Source: Pseudomonas aylmerensis (lineage in GTDB: Bacteria; Pseudomonadota; Gammaproteobacteria; Pseudomonadales; Pseudomonadaceae). From it: 52,597 nucleotides of DNA. Location of the stretch: contig NZ_MAUE01000042.1 of NCBI RefSeq assembly GCF_001702265.1, positions 1 through 52,597 on the forward strand, written 5' to 3'. This document shows positions 44,957 through 52,597 of this stretch, in pieces (within the stretch, counting starts at the first letter, position 1; the number at the start of each line of letters is the position of its first letter). The notes under the pieces are model-generated. The model saw only the letters and a list, made by a program, of their open reading frames with translations, did no database searches and had not been told where the DNA came from. The translations under genes and the position numbers were made by a program.

Positions 44957-45574
44957 ATGTCCGAAGTTAATCTGTCCACCGACGAAACCCGCGTCAGCTA
45001 CGGTATCGGCCGTCAGTTGGGCGACCAACTGCGCGACAACCCGCCACCGGGTGTCAGCCTGGACGCAATCCTGGCTGGCCTGACCGACGCGTTCGCCGGC
45101 AAGCCAAGCCGCGTTGACCAGGAGCAAATGGCTGCGAGCTTCAAAGTCATCCGCGAAATCATGCAAGCCGAAGCCGCTGCCAAGGCTGAAGCCGCTGCAG
45201 GTGCCGGCCTGGCATTCCTGGCGGAAAACGCCAAGCGTGACGGCATCACCACCCTGGCTTCCGGCCTGCAATTTGAAGTGTTGACCCAAGGTGACGGCGC
45301 CAAGCCGACCCGTGAAGACCAAGTGCGTACTCACTACCACGGCACGTTGATCGACGGCACGGTGTTCGACAGCTCCTACGAGCGCGGCCAGCCTGCAGAA
45401 TTCCCGGTGGGTGGCGTGATCGCCGGCTGGACCGAAGCCCTGCAACTGATGAATGCCGGCAGCAAATGGCGCCTGTACGTGCCGAGCGAACTGGCTTACG
45501 GCGCTCAAGGCGTTGGCAGCATCCCGCCGCACAGCGTTCTGGTGTTCGACGTCGAGCTGCTCGACGTTCTGTAA
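44957..45574 (+). CDS. fklB: FKBP-type peptidyl-prolyl cis-trans isomerase, FklB-like
   Basis: The 205-residue protein has an N-terminal helical dimerisation domain (about 5-95) and a C-terminal FKBP domain (HYHGTLIDGTVFDSSYERGQPAEF, then GWTEALQLMNAGSKWRLYVPSELAYG, ending IPPHSVLVFDVELLDV). It speeds folding at prolines; no signal peptide is present from this start, so it is probably cytoplasmic. The ATG at 44957 fits FklB; the frame opens at 44909. Gene order from here to proB matches P. aeruginosa PA4572 to PA4565. Confidence 0.92.
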   Translation: MSEVNLSTDETRVSYGIGRQLGDQLRDNPPPGVSLDAILAGLTDAFAGKPSRVDQEQMAASFKVIREIMQAEAAAKAEAAAGAGLAFLAENAKRDGITTLASGLQFEVLTQGDGAKPTREDQVRTHYHGTLIDGTVFDSSYERGQPAEFPVGGVIAGWTEALQLMNAGSKWRLYVPSELAYGAQGVGSIPPHSVLVFDVELLDVL

Positions 45575-45584
45575 GACCTGCTTT

Positions 45585-45674
45585 ATGTGGGAGCCGGGCT
45601 TGCCCGCGATGCAGACGACTCGATCCGAGCTGTTATCGAGTGGAAGACATCGCAGGCAAGCCAGCTGCCACACA
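45585..45674. repeat. REP hairpin, family B
   Basis: TGTGGGAGCCGGGCTTGCCC... faces ...GCAGGCAAGCCAGCTGCCACA; it lies between the convergent fklB and the small gene at 45695. Confidence 0.8.
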
Positions 45675-45694
45675 GGGCCTGTGTGTTGGCTGGT

Positions 45695-45952
45695 TCATGG
45701 ATGGAACTTGCCATTGAGTTCCGTGGCCGGGCGCAAAGCTCGGGCATAGCAGAACAGAAACAGATTGCGCACCACTTCCTTGAGTACACCGGGTTCACTC
45801 GAACTCAGGCCATTCACGTCCAGGTCGCCCTGGTCCTGCAGTTCATTGAGTGCCTCTTCTTCCAGCACCGCACAGACTTCGCCGGTTTCCCGATGCAGGA
45901 TCCGCAGGTAAGGGTGTGGACGATCCAGCCAGGCATCTATCAAATAAGTCAT
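45695..45952 (-). CDS. Small conserved protein, PA4570-like, iron-regulated
   Basis: The 85-residue acidic protein (MTYLIDAWLDRPHPYLRILH..., ending in an LFLFCYARALRPATEL segment) has no known domain that I recognise. Its position between fklB and ispB matches PA4570 of P. aeruginosa, which is known to rise strongly in iron starvation. A Fur box lies just upstream, in agreement. AAGGAG precedes the ATG. Function unknown. Confidence 0.82.
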   Translation of the reverse strand: MTYLIDAWLDRPHPYLRILHRETGEVCAVLEEEALNELQDQGDLDVNGLSSSEPGVLKEVVRNLFLFCYARALRPATELNGKFHP

Positions 45953-45977
45953 GGTCGTTCTCCTTGATGAGTTTCAA

Positions 45978-45996
45978 TGAGAATAATTCTTATTCG
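45978..45996 (-). promoter_or_regulatory. Fur box upstream of the PA4570-like gene
   Basis: TGAGAATAATTCTTATTCG contains the perfect inverted repeat GAATAA-TTC-TTATTC, a good match to the Fur consensus. On the gene strand TTGCTA, 16 bp, TATTCT forms a plausible promoter overlapped by it, so Fur-Fe(II) would block transcription. Confidence 0.82.
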
Positions 45997-46111
45997 TAGA
46001 ATAGCAAGTGCCTATTGGCGGTTTCCGGGTTTTTCTGTGTGGATATTGCGTTCGATCAACGCAGAGGGCGAAACGCCATCCCGCGGCGGGCGCGGGATGG
46101 GTGCAGCAGAT

Positions 46112-46453
46112 TCAGACTTTGCGCACGAACTCGGACTTGAGTTTCATCGGGCCAATGCCGTCGATCTTGCAATCGATATCGTGGTCGCCGTCGCACAGGC
46201 GGATGTTCTTGACCTTGGTGCCGACCTTGACCACCAGGGACGTGCCCTTGACCTTGAGGTCCTTGATCACGGTGATGGTGTCGCCGTCCTGCAGGACGTT
46301 GCCCACAGAGTCTTTCTTCACGGTTTCATCGCCCGCCACTTCGGCCTCGCCACTGGCGGACCATTCATGGGCGCATTCCGGGCAGACCAGCTGGGCGCCG
46401 TCTTCGTAGGTGTATTCGGAATTGCACTTCGGGCAGGGTGGCAACGTGCTCAC
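46112..46453 (-). CDS. PhnA/YjdM-family zinc-ribbon protein
   Basis: The 113-residue protein starts with a zinc ribbon (C7, C10, C24, C27: CPKC ... CPEC) followed by the PhnA domain (KDSVGNVLQDGDTITVIKDLKVKG). The family was once called alkylphosphonate utilisation protein, but its role is not known. The start is the GTG at 46453, with AAGGAG just upstream; an ATG at 46492 lies before this ribosome site. Confidence 0.87.
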   Translation of the reverse strand: MSTLPPCPKCNSEYTYEDGAQLVCPECAHEWSASGEAEVAGDETVKKDSVGNVLQDGDTITVIKDLKVKGTSLVVKVGTKVKNIRLCDGDHDIDCKIDGIGPMKLKSEFVRKV

Positions 46454-46534
46454 TAAAGCTCCTTGAAAGTCAGGGATGGCTAAAAGTCGCACATTATATA
46501 GGGATTTGTAGGGGGAGGGGGCGATGTGGTCTTA

Positions 46535-46608
46535 ATGTAGGAGCGGGCTTGCCTGCGATGACTGCAGTGAATTCACTACCGCTATCGCAGGCAAGCCCGC
46601 TCCTACAT
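46535..46608. repeat. REP hairpin, family B (GTAGGAGC variant)
   Basis: ATGTAGGAGCGGGCTTGCCT... pairs with ...AGGCAAGCCCGCTCCTACAT. It lies between ispB and the zinc-ribbon gene, both on the minus strand. Confidence 0.88.
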
Positions 46609-46622
46609 CAAGTGCGGCGCAA

Positions 46623-47591
46623 TCAGTGCGTCCGCGCGACCGCGAACTCACTCAGCTCAACCAGGGCATCCCGGTATTCGCTGGCCGGAAGGGCTTCCAG
46701 GCATTTGATCGCACGGGCCACGTAGTCACGCGCCAATTGCGCGGTGTACTCGAGGGAACCGGAGGCTTCCACGGCGACGCGGATGGCCTCCAGGTCCTCG
46801 ATCCCGCCTTTCTGGATCGCCTTGCGCACCAGGGCGGCCTGTTCCGGGGTGCCTTCGCGCATGGTGTAGATCAGCGGCAAGGTCGGCTTGCCCTCGGCCA
46901 GGTCGTCACCGACGTTCTTGCCCAGGGTCTCGGCATCGCCCTTGTAGTCGAGCAGGTCGTCGACCAGCTGGAACGCCACGCCCAGGTGATCCCCGAAGGT
47001 GCGCAGGGCTTCGGCCTGTTCGGCCGTCGCGCCACACAGGGCGGCGGCGCTGTGGGTCGAGGCTTCGAAGAGCATCGCGGTCTTGCCGCGAATCACTTCC
47101 ATATAGGTTTCTTCGGTGGTGCTGGCGTCGCGGACCTTGGACAGCTGCAACACTTCGCCTTCGGCGATGATGCGCGTGGCCTGTGAAAGAATCTTCATCA
47201 CCGGCATCGAGCCCAGCTCGACCATCATTTCGAACGAGCGCGAGTACAGGAAGTCGCCCACCAGCACGCTCGGGGCGTTGCCCCACATCGCATTGGCGGT
47301 CTCACGGCCACGGCGCATGCCGGACATGTCGACCACGTCGTCATGCAGCAGGGTGGCGGTGTGCAGGAACTCGATAGTGGCGGCCAGCAGGCGCACGTCA
47401 TCGCCTTCGCGACCCAGGGCCTTGCCGCACAGCAACACTAATAAAGGACGCAGGCGCTTACCGCCCGCCGACGTAATATAGTCGCCAATTTTGGAGACCA
47501 GCGGCACTTTAGACGTCAGCTGCTGCTTGATGATGCCGTCGACGGCGCTAAAATCGTCCGCGACCGCGCGGTAGAAAGCTTGGGGTTGCAT
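46623..47591 (-). CDS. ispB: Polyprenyl diphosphate synthase (ubiquinone side chain)
   Basis: IspB builds the long all-trans polyprenyl tail of ubiquinone from farnesyl and isopentenyl diphosphate (C45 in pseudomonads, C40 in E. coli). The 322-residue enzyme has GGKRLRPLL (43-51), the first aspartate-rich motif LLHDDVVDMSGMRRG (D84, D85, D88) and the second QLVDDLLDYKGD. It is divergent from rplU across 239 bp, a conserved arrangement. Confidence 0.94.
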   Translation of the reverse strand: MQPQAFYRAVADDFSAVDGIIKQQLTSKVPLVSKIGDYITSAGGKRLRPLLVLLCGKALGREGDDVRLLAATIEFLHTATLLHDDVVDMSGMRRGRETANAMWGNAPSVLVGDFLYSRSFEMMVELGSMPVMKILSQATRIIAEGEVLQLSKVRDASTTEETYMEVIRGKTAMLFEASTHSAAALCGATAEQAEALRTFGDHLGVAFQLVDDLLDYKGDAETLGKNVGDDLAEGKPTLPLIYTMREGTPEQAALVRKAIQKGGIEDLEAIRVAVEASGSLEYTAQLARDYVARAIKCLEALPASEYRDALVELSEFAVARTH

Positions 47592-47670
47592 CAGCGACAG
47601 TCGCTCCAGAAGGGTTGCGCGGCATGCTAGGACCCTGACCCCCGGGTGTCAAGGCGCGATAGGCGGCCAC

Positions 47671-47699
47671 TTGCAACGTATCAAAGCCTTGCGTACAAT
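47671..47699 (+). promoter_or_regulatory. Sigma-70 promoter of rplU-rpmA
   Basis: TTGCAA at 47671-47676 and TACAAT at 47694-47699 are 17 bp apart. Start of transcription near 47706 would leave a leader of about 125 nt before rplU. Confidence 0.75.
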
Positions 47700-47830
47700 C
47701 GCGCACCCTGAACTTCCTGGGCAGCACCTGCCTTACGCAATTGCATTCGGGACGTCCATCCCATGCAGCCATGCCAGCCAATACCTCTTCTTATAAAGCG
47801 CTGGGTGAGCAGGATTATCGGAGAAATACC

Positions 47831-48145
47831 ATGTCGTACGCAGTAATTGTTACTGGTGGCAAGCAATACAAGGTCGCCCCAGGTGAATACCTGAAGATCG
47901 AAAAACTGGAAGTCGCTACCGGCGAATCCGTTACTTTTGATCGCGTTCTGTTGGTCGCCAATGGCGATGACGTGAACATCGGCGCTCCAGTTGTTGCTGG
48001 CGCTACCGTTGTGGCTGAAGTGATCTCCCAAGGTCGTCACGATAAAGTCCGCATCATCAAGTTCCGTCGTCGTAAGCACCACATGAAGCGTATGGGCCAC
48101 CGCCAGTGGTACACCGAGATCAAAATCACCGGTATTCAGGCTTAA
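47831..48145 (+). CDS. rplU: 50S ribosomal protein L21
   Basis: L21 binds 23S rRNA in the large subunit. The 104-residue product begins MSYAVIVTGGKQYKVAPGEY and has the basic C-terminal KFRRRKHHMKRMGHRQ segment. The ATG at 47831 has GGAG upstream; an open frame from 47741 lies in the leader and is not used. rpmA follows after 34 bp. Confidence 0.98.
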   Translation: MSYAVIVTGGKQYKVAPGEYLKIEKLEVATGESVTFDRVLLVANGDDVNIGAPVVAGATVVAEVISQGRHDKVRIIKFRRRKHHMKRMGHRQWYTEIKITGIQA

Positions 48146-48179
48146 TTTCAGCCTAATTCCTCACTAGGAGAATTGACTC

Positions 48180-48437
48180 ATGGCACACAAAAAAGCTGGT
48201 GGTAGTACCCGTAACGGTCGCGACTCAGAAGCCAAACGCCTTGGCGTGAAGATGTATGGCGGCCAGGCTATCAAAGCGGGCAACATCATCGTGCGTCAGC
48301 GCGGCACCCAATTCCACGCTGGCTACGGCGTTGGTATGGGTAAAGATCACACCCTCTTCGCTAAAGTCGAAGGCGTGATCAAGTTCGAAGTAAAAGGCGC
48401 CTTCGGTCGTCGTTACGTAAGCGTTATCGCAGCTTAA
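48180..48437 (+). CDS. rpmA: 50S ribosomal protein L27
   Basis: L27 reaches the peptidyl-transferase centre with its N-terminal tail. The 85-residue product has the exact family features: MAHKKAGGSTRNGRDSEAKR, QRGTQFHAGYGVGMGKDHTLF. AGGAG lies before the ATG. A terminator follows. Confidence 0.98.
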   Translation: MAHKKAGGSTRNGRDSEAKRLGVKMYGGQAIKAGNIIVRQRGTQFHAGYGVGMGKDHTLFAKVEGVIKFEVKGAFGRRYVSVIAA

Positions 48438-48452
48438 TTGCGAGACCGCTGG

Positions 48453-48484
48453 AAAAGCCCTGTCTTGCGACGGGGCTTTTTCGT
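48453..48484 (+). terminator. Terminator of rplU-rpmA
   Basis: AAAAGCCC-t-GTC pairs with GAC-g-GGGCTTTT and ends in a T-run. Confidence 0.88.
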
Positions 48485-48631
48485 TTGTGGGGTGAGTCTC
48501 TTGCAAAGCTGTTTGTAATGGGCGAGAGCAGCTGGATGTGTGGTCGTTGCTTGAGGTCGCTGCGCTCATTTTTGCAAGAGTCTTATGTCTTGGTTTTTTA
48601 AGCTCGTCCGTGCGGCGAGAGGCGTTTTGTT

Positions 48632-49855
48632 ATGAAGTTCGTTGATGAAGTTTCCATCCGAGTAAAAGCAGGCGACGGCGGTAACGGTTGCATGAGTTTC
48701 CGTCGCGAAAAATTCATCGAAAACGGTGGTCCAAACGGCGGTGACGGCGGTGACGGCGGTTCCATCTACATGATGGCCGACGAAAACCTCAACACCCTGG
48801 TCGACTACCGTTACACCCGGCACTTCGATGCCGAGCGTGGCTCCAACGGCGGCAGCACCGACTGCACCGGCAAGAAAGGCGAAGACCTGGTACTGCGCGT
48901 ACCGGTCGGCACCACCATTATCGACTCCGCGACCCAGGAAGTGATTGGCGACCTGACCAAGGCCGGCCAGAAGTTGATGGTAGTGCAGGGCGGCTGGCAC
49001 GGTCTGGGTAACACCCGATTCAAGTCCAGTACCAACCGTGCACCGCGCCAGACCACGCCGGGCAAGCCAGGCGAGCAGCGTGACCTCAAGCTGGAAATGA
49101 AAGTACTCGCCGACGTGGGCCTGCTGGGCCTGCCGAATGCCGGCAAGAGTACCTTCATCCGCTCGGTCTCGGCCGCCAAGCCGAAAGTCGCCGACTACCC
49201 GTTCACTACCCTGGTGCCGAACCTGGGTGTGGTCAGCGTCGACCGCTGGAAAAGCTTCGTGATCGCCGACATTCCCGGCCTGATCGAAGGCGCTTCCGAT
49301 GGTGCTGGCCTGGGGATTCGCTTCCTCAAGCACTTGTCGCGTACCCGTTTGCTGCTGCACCTCGTCGACATGGCGCCGCTGGATGACACCAGCGCACCGG
49401 ACGCCGCCGAAGTGATCGTCAGCGAGCTGACCAAGTTCAGCCCGTCCCTGGCTGAGCGTGATCGCTGGCTGGTGCTGAACAAGTGCGACCAGATCCTCGA
49501 AGAAGAACACGAGGAGCGCGTCAAGGAAATCGTCGATCGCCTGGAGTGGGAAGGTCCGGTCTACGTGATCTCGGCCATCGCCAAAGAAGGCACCGAGCGC
49601 CTGACCCGCGACATCATGCGCTACCTCGAAGACCGTGCCGACCGCCTGGCGGCCGATCCGGTGTTCAAGGCCGAACTGGCCGAACTCGACCAGCGCATCG
49701 AAGACGAAGCTCGCGCCCAGCTGCAGGCCCTGGATGACCAGCGTGCCCTGCGCCGCAGTGGCGTGAAGTCGGTCCATGACATCGGCGACGATGATTGGGA
49801 CGAAGAAGACGTGGATGATGAAGACGGTCCGGAAATCATTTACGTGCGTGACTGA
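48632..49855 (+). CDS. obgE: Obg-family GTPase
   Basis: ObgE is an essential GTPase tied to 50S assembly and stress control. The 407-residue protein has the glycine-rich Obg fold (residues 1-158, GDGGNGCMSFRREK, PNGGDGGDGGSIY), the G domain (G1 GLPNAGKS 166-173, G3 DIPGL, G4 NKCD), and an acidic tail (DIGDDDWDEEDVDDEDG). GAGAGG lies before the ATG. A terminator follows the stop. Confidence 0.97.
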   Translation: MKFVDEVSIRVKAGDGGNGCMSFRREKFIENGGPNGGDGGDGGSIYMMADENLNTLVDYRYTRHFDAERGSNGGSTDCTGKKGEDLVLRVPVGTTIIDSATQEVIGDLTKAGQKLMVVQGGWHGLGNTRFKSSTNRAPRQTTPGKPGEQRDLKLEMKVLADVGLLGLPNAGKSTFIRSVSAAKPKVADYPFTTLVPNLGVVSVDRWKSFVIADIPGLIEGASDGAGLGIRFLKHLSRTRLLLHLVDMAPLDDTSAPDAAEVIVSELTKFSPSLAERDRWLVLNKCDQILEEEHEERVKEIVDRLEWEGPVYVISAIAKEGTERLTRDIMRYLEDRADRLAADPVFKAELAELDQRIEDEARAQLQALDDQRALRRSGVKSVHDIGDDDWDEEDVDDEDGPEIIYVRD

Positions 49856-49873
49856 TCCGTTGCGATAAACTTG

Positions 49874-49900
49874 AACGCCGCTCCCTGGAGCGGCGTTTTG
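49874..49900 (+). terminator. Terminator of obgE
   Basis: AACGCCGCTCC / GGAGCGGCGTT, loop CT, then TT-G. Confidence 0.85.
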
Positions 49901-49966
49901 GTATCCGGGTATAACGTTATGGGCGGCGCTGGGTCGCGTGCAGCCCTCACTCTAAGGTTGAAGAAG

Positions 49967-51085
49967 ATGCGGAGCAAAGTGACAGGTGCGCAGCGCTGGG
50001 TCGTAAAGATCGGAAGTGCGCTGCTGACGGCAGACGGCAAGGGGCTGGATCGCGCAGCCATGAGCGTCTGGGTCGAGCAGATGGTGGCCTTGCATGAGGC
50101 GGGCGTGGAGTTGGTGCTGGTGTCGTCCGGGGCGGTTGCCGCCGGGATGAGCCGCCTCGGCTGGACCGCGCGACCCAGCGCGATGCACGAACTGCAAGCC
50201 GCCGCCGCCATCGGCCAGATGGGCCTGGTGCAAGCCTGGGAATCCAGCTTTGCCGAGCACGGCCGCCACACGGCGCAGATCCTGCTGACCCACGACGACC
50301 TGTCCGACCGCAAGCGCTATCTCAATGCCCGCAGCACCCTGCGCGCGCTGGTGGAGCTCAAGGTCATTCCGGTGATCAACGAAAACGACACCGTGGTCAC
50401 CGACGAAATCCGTTTCGGCGACAACGACACCCTGGCCGCCCTGGTGGCCAACCTGGTGGAAGCCGACCTGCTGGTGATCCTCACCGACCGCGACGGCATG
50501 TTCGACGCCGACCCACGCAACAACCCCGATGCCCAGCTTATTTATGAAGCGCGTGCCGATGACCCGGCGCTGGACGCCGTGGCCGGCAGCGTCGGCGGTG
50601 CATTGGGCCGTGGCGGCATGCAGACCAAGCTGCGCGCAGCCCGTTTGGCCGCACGCTCCGGCGCCCACACGATCATCGTCGGCGGGCGCCTGGAGCGCGT
50701 GCTGGATCGCCTCAAGGCCGGTGAGCGCATCGGTACGCTGCTGTCGCCGGAACGCGGCATGCTGGCGGCGCGCAAACAGTGGCTGGCCGGTCATCTGCAA
50801 ACCCGTGGCACCCTGGTGCTGGATGAAGGCGCGGTATCGGCGTTGTCCCAAGGCAACAAGAGCCTGCTGCCAGTCGGCGTCAAGTTGGTCCAGGGCAGCT
50901 TCCGCCGTGGCGAAATGGTGGTGTGCGTGGCGCCGGATGGTCGTGAGATCGCCCGTGGCCTGGCCAACTACAGCGCCCTGGAAGCGCAGAAAATTATCGG
51001 ACAATCGTCTGATGCGATTGTCGGACTCTTGGGTTACATGGCGGAACCGGAACTGGTGCACCGCGATAACCTGATCCTGGTTTAA
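49967..51085 (+). CDS. proB: Glutamate 5-kinase
   Basis: ProB phosphorylates L-glutamate for proline synthesis and is inhibited by proline. The 372-residue enzyme has the amino-acid kinase domain (VVKIGSALLT, VLVSSGAVAAGM, INENDTVVTDEIRFGDNDTLAALVANL) and a C-terminal PUA domain (about 275-368). The ATG at 49967 fits the family; the frame opens at 49871, which is within the obgE terminator. Confidence 0.96.
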   Translation: MRSKVTGAQRWVVKIGSALLTADGKGLDRAAMSVWVEQMVALHEAGVELVLVSSGAVAAGMSRLGWTARPSAMHELQAAAAIGQMGLVQAWESSFAEHGRHTAQILLTHDDLSDRKRYLNARSTLRALVELKVIPVINENDTVVTDEIRFGDNDTLAALVANLVEADLLVILTDRDGMFDADPRNNPDAQLIYEARADDPALDAVAGSVGGALGRGGMQTKLRAARLAARSGAHTIIVGGRLERVLDRLKAGERIGTLLSPERGMLAARKQWLAGHLQTRGTLVLDEGAVSALSQGNKSLLPVGVKLVQGSFRRGEMVVCVAPDGREIARGLANYSALEAQKIIGQSSDAIVGLLGYMAEPELVHRDNLILV

Positions 51086-51100
51086 CCAAAGGAATACACG

Positions 51101-51565
51101 ATGCGTTTAATGAAGGGATTGCTCGGCCTGCTGCTGGCCATGCCGTTGCTGGCTTCGGCTGAAGAGATCGGTCAGGTGTCGACGGTGTTCAAGTTTGTCG
51201 GCCCCAACGATCGGATCGTGGTCGAAGCGTTTGATGACCCCAAGGTCGACGGCGTGACCTGCTACCTGTCGCGTGCCAAGACCGGCGGCGTCAAGGGCGG
51301 CCTGGGCCTGGCCGAGGACCGCGCCGAAGCTTCGATTGCCTGCCGCCAGGTCGGCCCGATCCACTTCAAGGGCGAACTCAAGGACGGCGACGAGGTCTTC
51401 AAGGAACGCACCTCGTTGGTGTTCAAGACCATGCAGGTCGTGCGCTTTCTCGACAAGAAGCGCAACACCCTGGTGTACCTGGTCTACAGCGACCGCCTCA
51501 TCGAAGGCAGCCCGCAGAACGCGGTCACGGCGATTCCAATTTTGCCGTGGCCGACCGCTCAGTAA
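51101..51565 (+). CDS. creA: CreA-family protein
   Basis: The 154-residue protein has a signal peptide (MRLMKGLLGLLLAMPLLASA) and the CreA domain (VSTVFKFVGPNDRIVVEAFDDPKVDGVTCYLSRAKTGG, two cysteines). CreA proteins are periplasmic and of unknown function. AAAGGA precedes the ATG, and the gene starts 15 bp after proB, so cotranscription is likely. Confidence 0.9.
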   Translation: MRLMKGLLGLLLAMPLLASAEEIGQVSTVFKFVGPNDRIVVEAFDDPKVDGVTCYLSRAKTGGVKGGLGLAEDRAEASIACRQVGPIHFKGELKDGDEVFKERTSLVFKTMQVVRFLDKKRNTLVYLVYSDRLIEGSPQNAVTAIPILPWPTAQ

Positions 51566-51666
51566 TCCGCAGGCGAGTTTTGTAATCGGCGTCTATGATT
51601 GCAGGCTTGCGGGTTGTAATCTCGATACGTCGCAATGCGAAGAACATGGGATATCTGGAGTTCGTC

Positions 51667-52149
51667 ATGAGTGCTTTCCACGACCTGAAACTCAAAGCGT
51701 TGGACGGACAAGAGCTGCCGCTGGCGCCCTTCAAGGGGCAAGTCGTGCTGGTGGTCAACGTCGCCTCCAAATGTGGCTTGACCCCGCAATACGCGGCGTT
51801 GGAGAACCTCTACCAGCAGTACAAGGACCAGGGGTTCACCGTGCTGGGCTTGCCTTGCAACCAGTTTGCAGGCCAGGAACCGGGCACCGAGGATGAAATC
51901 CGCGAGTTCTGCAGCCTCAACTATGGCGTGACGTTCCCGCTGGGCAGCAAGCTCGATGTGAATGGCCCTGAGCGTCACCAGCTGTACCGCCTGCTGGCGG
52001 GCGAGGGCGCCGAGTTTCCTGGGGATATCACCTGGAATTTCGAGAAATTCCTGCTTGGTAAAGACGGCCGGGTCCTGGCGCGTTTCTCGCCACGTACCCC
52101 CCCGGAAGACCCGTCGATCATCCAGGCCATCGAAAAAGCCCTGGCTTGA
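51667..52149 (+). CDS. Glutathione peroxidase family protein
   Basis: The 160-residue peroxidase has the catalytic Cys36 (NVASKCGLTPQY), the glutamine motif LGLPCNQFAGQEPG and the tryptophan motif ITWNFEKFL. It has Cys in place of selenocysteine and no signal peptide, and many such bacterial enzymes use thioredoxin. The ATG at 51667 has TGGAG upstream. It reduces peroxides in the cytoplasm. Confidence 0.94.
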   Translation: MSAFHDLKLKALDGQELPLAPFKGQVVLVVNVASKCGLTPQYAALENLYQQYKDQGFTVLGLPCNQFAGQEPGTEDEIREFCSLNYGVTFPLGSKLDVNGPERHQLYRLLAGEGAEFPGDITWNFEKFLLGKDGRVLARFSPRTPPEDPSIIQAIEKALA

Positions 52150-52176
52150 ATACCGGGCTGGCTTCGACGAGCGGCT

Positions 52177-52302
52177 TTTTTGTGGTGAGCCGGCTTGTTG
52201 TGCCTGGCAGGCTTGATGGGGTGAGCAGGCTTGTTGTGGCTAGCAGGCTTGATGGGGTGAGTGGGCTTGTTGTGGCTAGCATGCTTCATGTGGCGAGCGG
52301 GC
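52177..52302. repeat. 18-bp tandem array of seven units
   Basis: Seven units of 18 bp end in a REP head. Two alternating forms occur, TTGTTGTGGCTAGCAGGC and TTGATGGGGTGAGCAGGC, giving a 36-bp higher period. The last unit (52285) is the first part of the REP hairpin. The 448-bp end of the window (52150-52597) holds only such repeats and no gene. Confidence 0.9.
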
Positions 52303-52422
52303 TTGTCCCGCGTTGGGCTGCGAAGCAGCCCCAAAACCCTCCACCTCGGAATCTCTGAAAAACTACGGTGACCTGATTGGGGCTGCTGCGCAGCCCAACG
52401 CGGGGCAAGCCCGCTCGCCACA
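52289..52422. repeat. REP hairpin, family A
   Basis: TGTGGCGAGCGGGCTTGTCC... faces ...GGGCAAGCCCGCTCGCCACA; arms of about 44 bp with few mismatches. Confidence 0.9.
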
Positions 52423-52504
52423 AGGTGCCTGCGCAATAAGCGCGCTCATCCCAGCCCAACAGCTACTACGCTCCCCTGCTTTTACTTCTTAGTCACCCCC
52501 ATCA

Positions 52505-52597
52505 ATTTTGTGGTGAGCCGGCTTGTTGTGGCTAGCAGGCTTGATGGGCTGAGCAGGCTTGTTGTGGCTAGCATGCTTCATGTGGCGAGCGGGCTTG
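52505..52597. repeat. Second copy of the 18-bp array, cut by the window end
   Basis: Five units (52505, 52523, 52541, 52559, 52577) repeat the array at 52177, with two units fewer. It again leads into a REP head at 52581, which continues outside the window. Confidence 0.9.

Noticed and set aside
16129..52597. Insertion sequences or a RAYT transposase behind the many REPs
   Set aside because: No transposase-like protein was found on either strand. The REPs here would depend on a RAYT gene elsewhere in the genome.

Overview
The window looks like chromosomal DNA of a Pseudomonas of the fluorescens group. The GC-rich codon use, the recCBD order, the kyn/ant/cat gene content, the fklB to rplU-rpmA-obgE-proB order and two families of REP palindromes all point that way. 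It holds about 50 genes. There is no prophage, insertion sequence, CRISPR array or transposase gene.

Layout. (1) 1-283: the tail of an rRNA operon (23S-5S spacer, 5S rRNA, terminator). (2) 492-9681: recC-recB-recD, each pair overlapping by ATGA. (3) 9824-12145: a YfiR-YfiN-YfiB c-di-GMP switch with its diagnostic cysteines, GGDEF and I-site. (4) 12146-12621: two REP hairpins bracketing a 46-bp tandem array. (5) 12622-16110: a LysR regulator divergent from mmsA-mmsB (valine catabolism). (6) 16295-31583: a cupin gene and then a nearly unbroken tryptophan-degradation cluster: kynB-kynA, an aromatic amino acid permease, antCBA with antR, catR with catBCA, kynR, kynU and a second permease. Together these encode uptake and every step from tryptophan through kynurenine, anthranilate, catechol and muconate to 3-oxoadipate enol-lactone. 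(7) 31529-37787: two LysR regulators, a TSUP permease, an MdaB-type quinone reductase, an NAD-dependent epimerase-like protein and a SulP transporter. (8) 37811-42525: an LprI-like periplasmic protein, then a GntP permease / RpiR regulator / D-aminoacylase operon and a VOC protein. (9) 42640-44679: a candidate small RNA and an HBM-type chemoreceptor. (10) 44957-52149: fklB, a small iron-responsive gene with a clear Fur box, a PhnA-like zinc-ribbon gene, ispB, rplU-rpmA, obgE, proB, creA and a glutathione peroxidase. (11) 52150-52597: REP elements with 18-bp arrays, cut by the window edge.

The least explained parts are non-coding. REP hairpins sit in most convergent gene gaps, and several have grown tandem arrays: 18-bp units copied from the REP head at four places, one of them directly after antB inside the antABC operon, and a 46-bp array built from a REP tail. 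Also notable are an orphan transcript unit at about 42640-42755 that ends in its own terminator, a 22-bp-spaced direct repeat upstream of antA that fits an AntR operator, a TTTCA/TGAAA operator before the D-aminoacylase operon, and a sequence element shared by the kynB and kynU upstream regions. I saw no clearly new protein system; the protein-coding content is well-known families in an informative arrangement.
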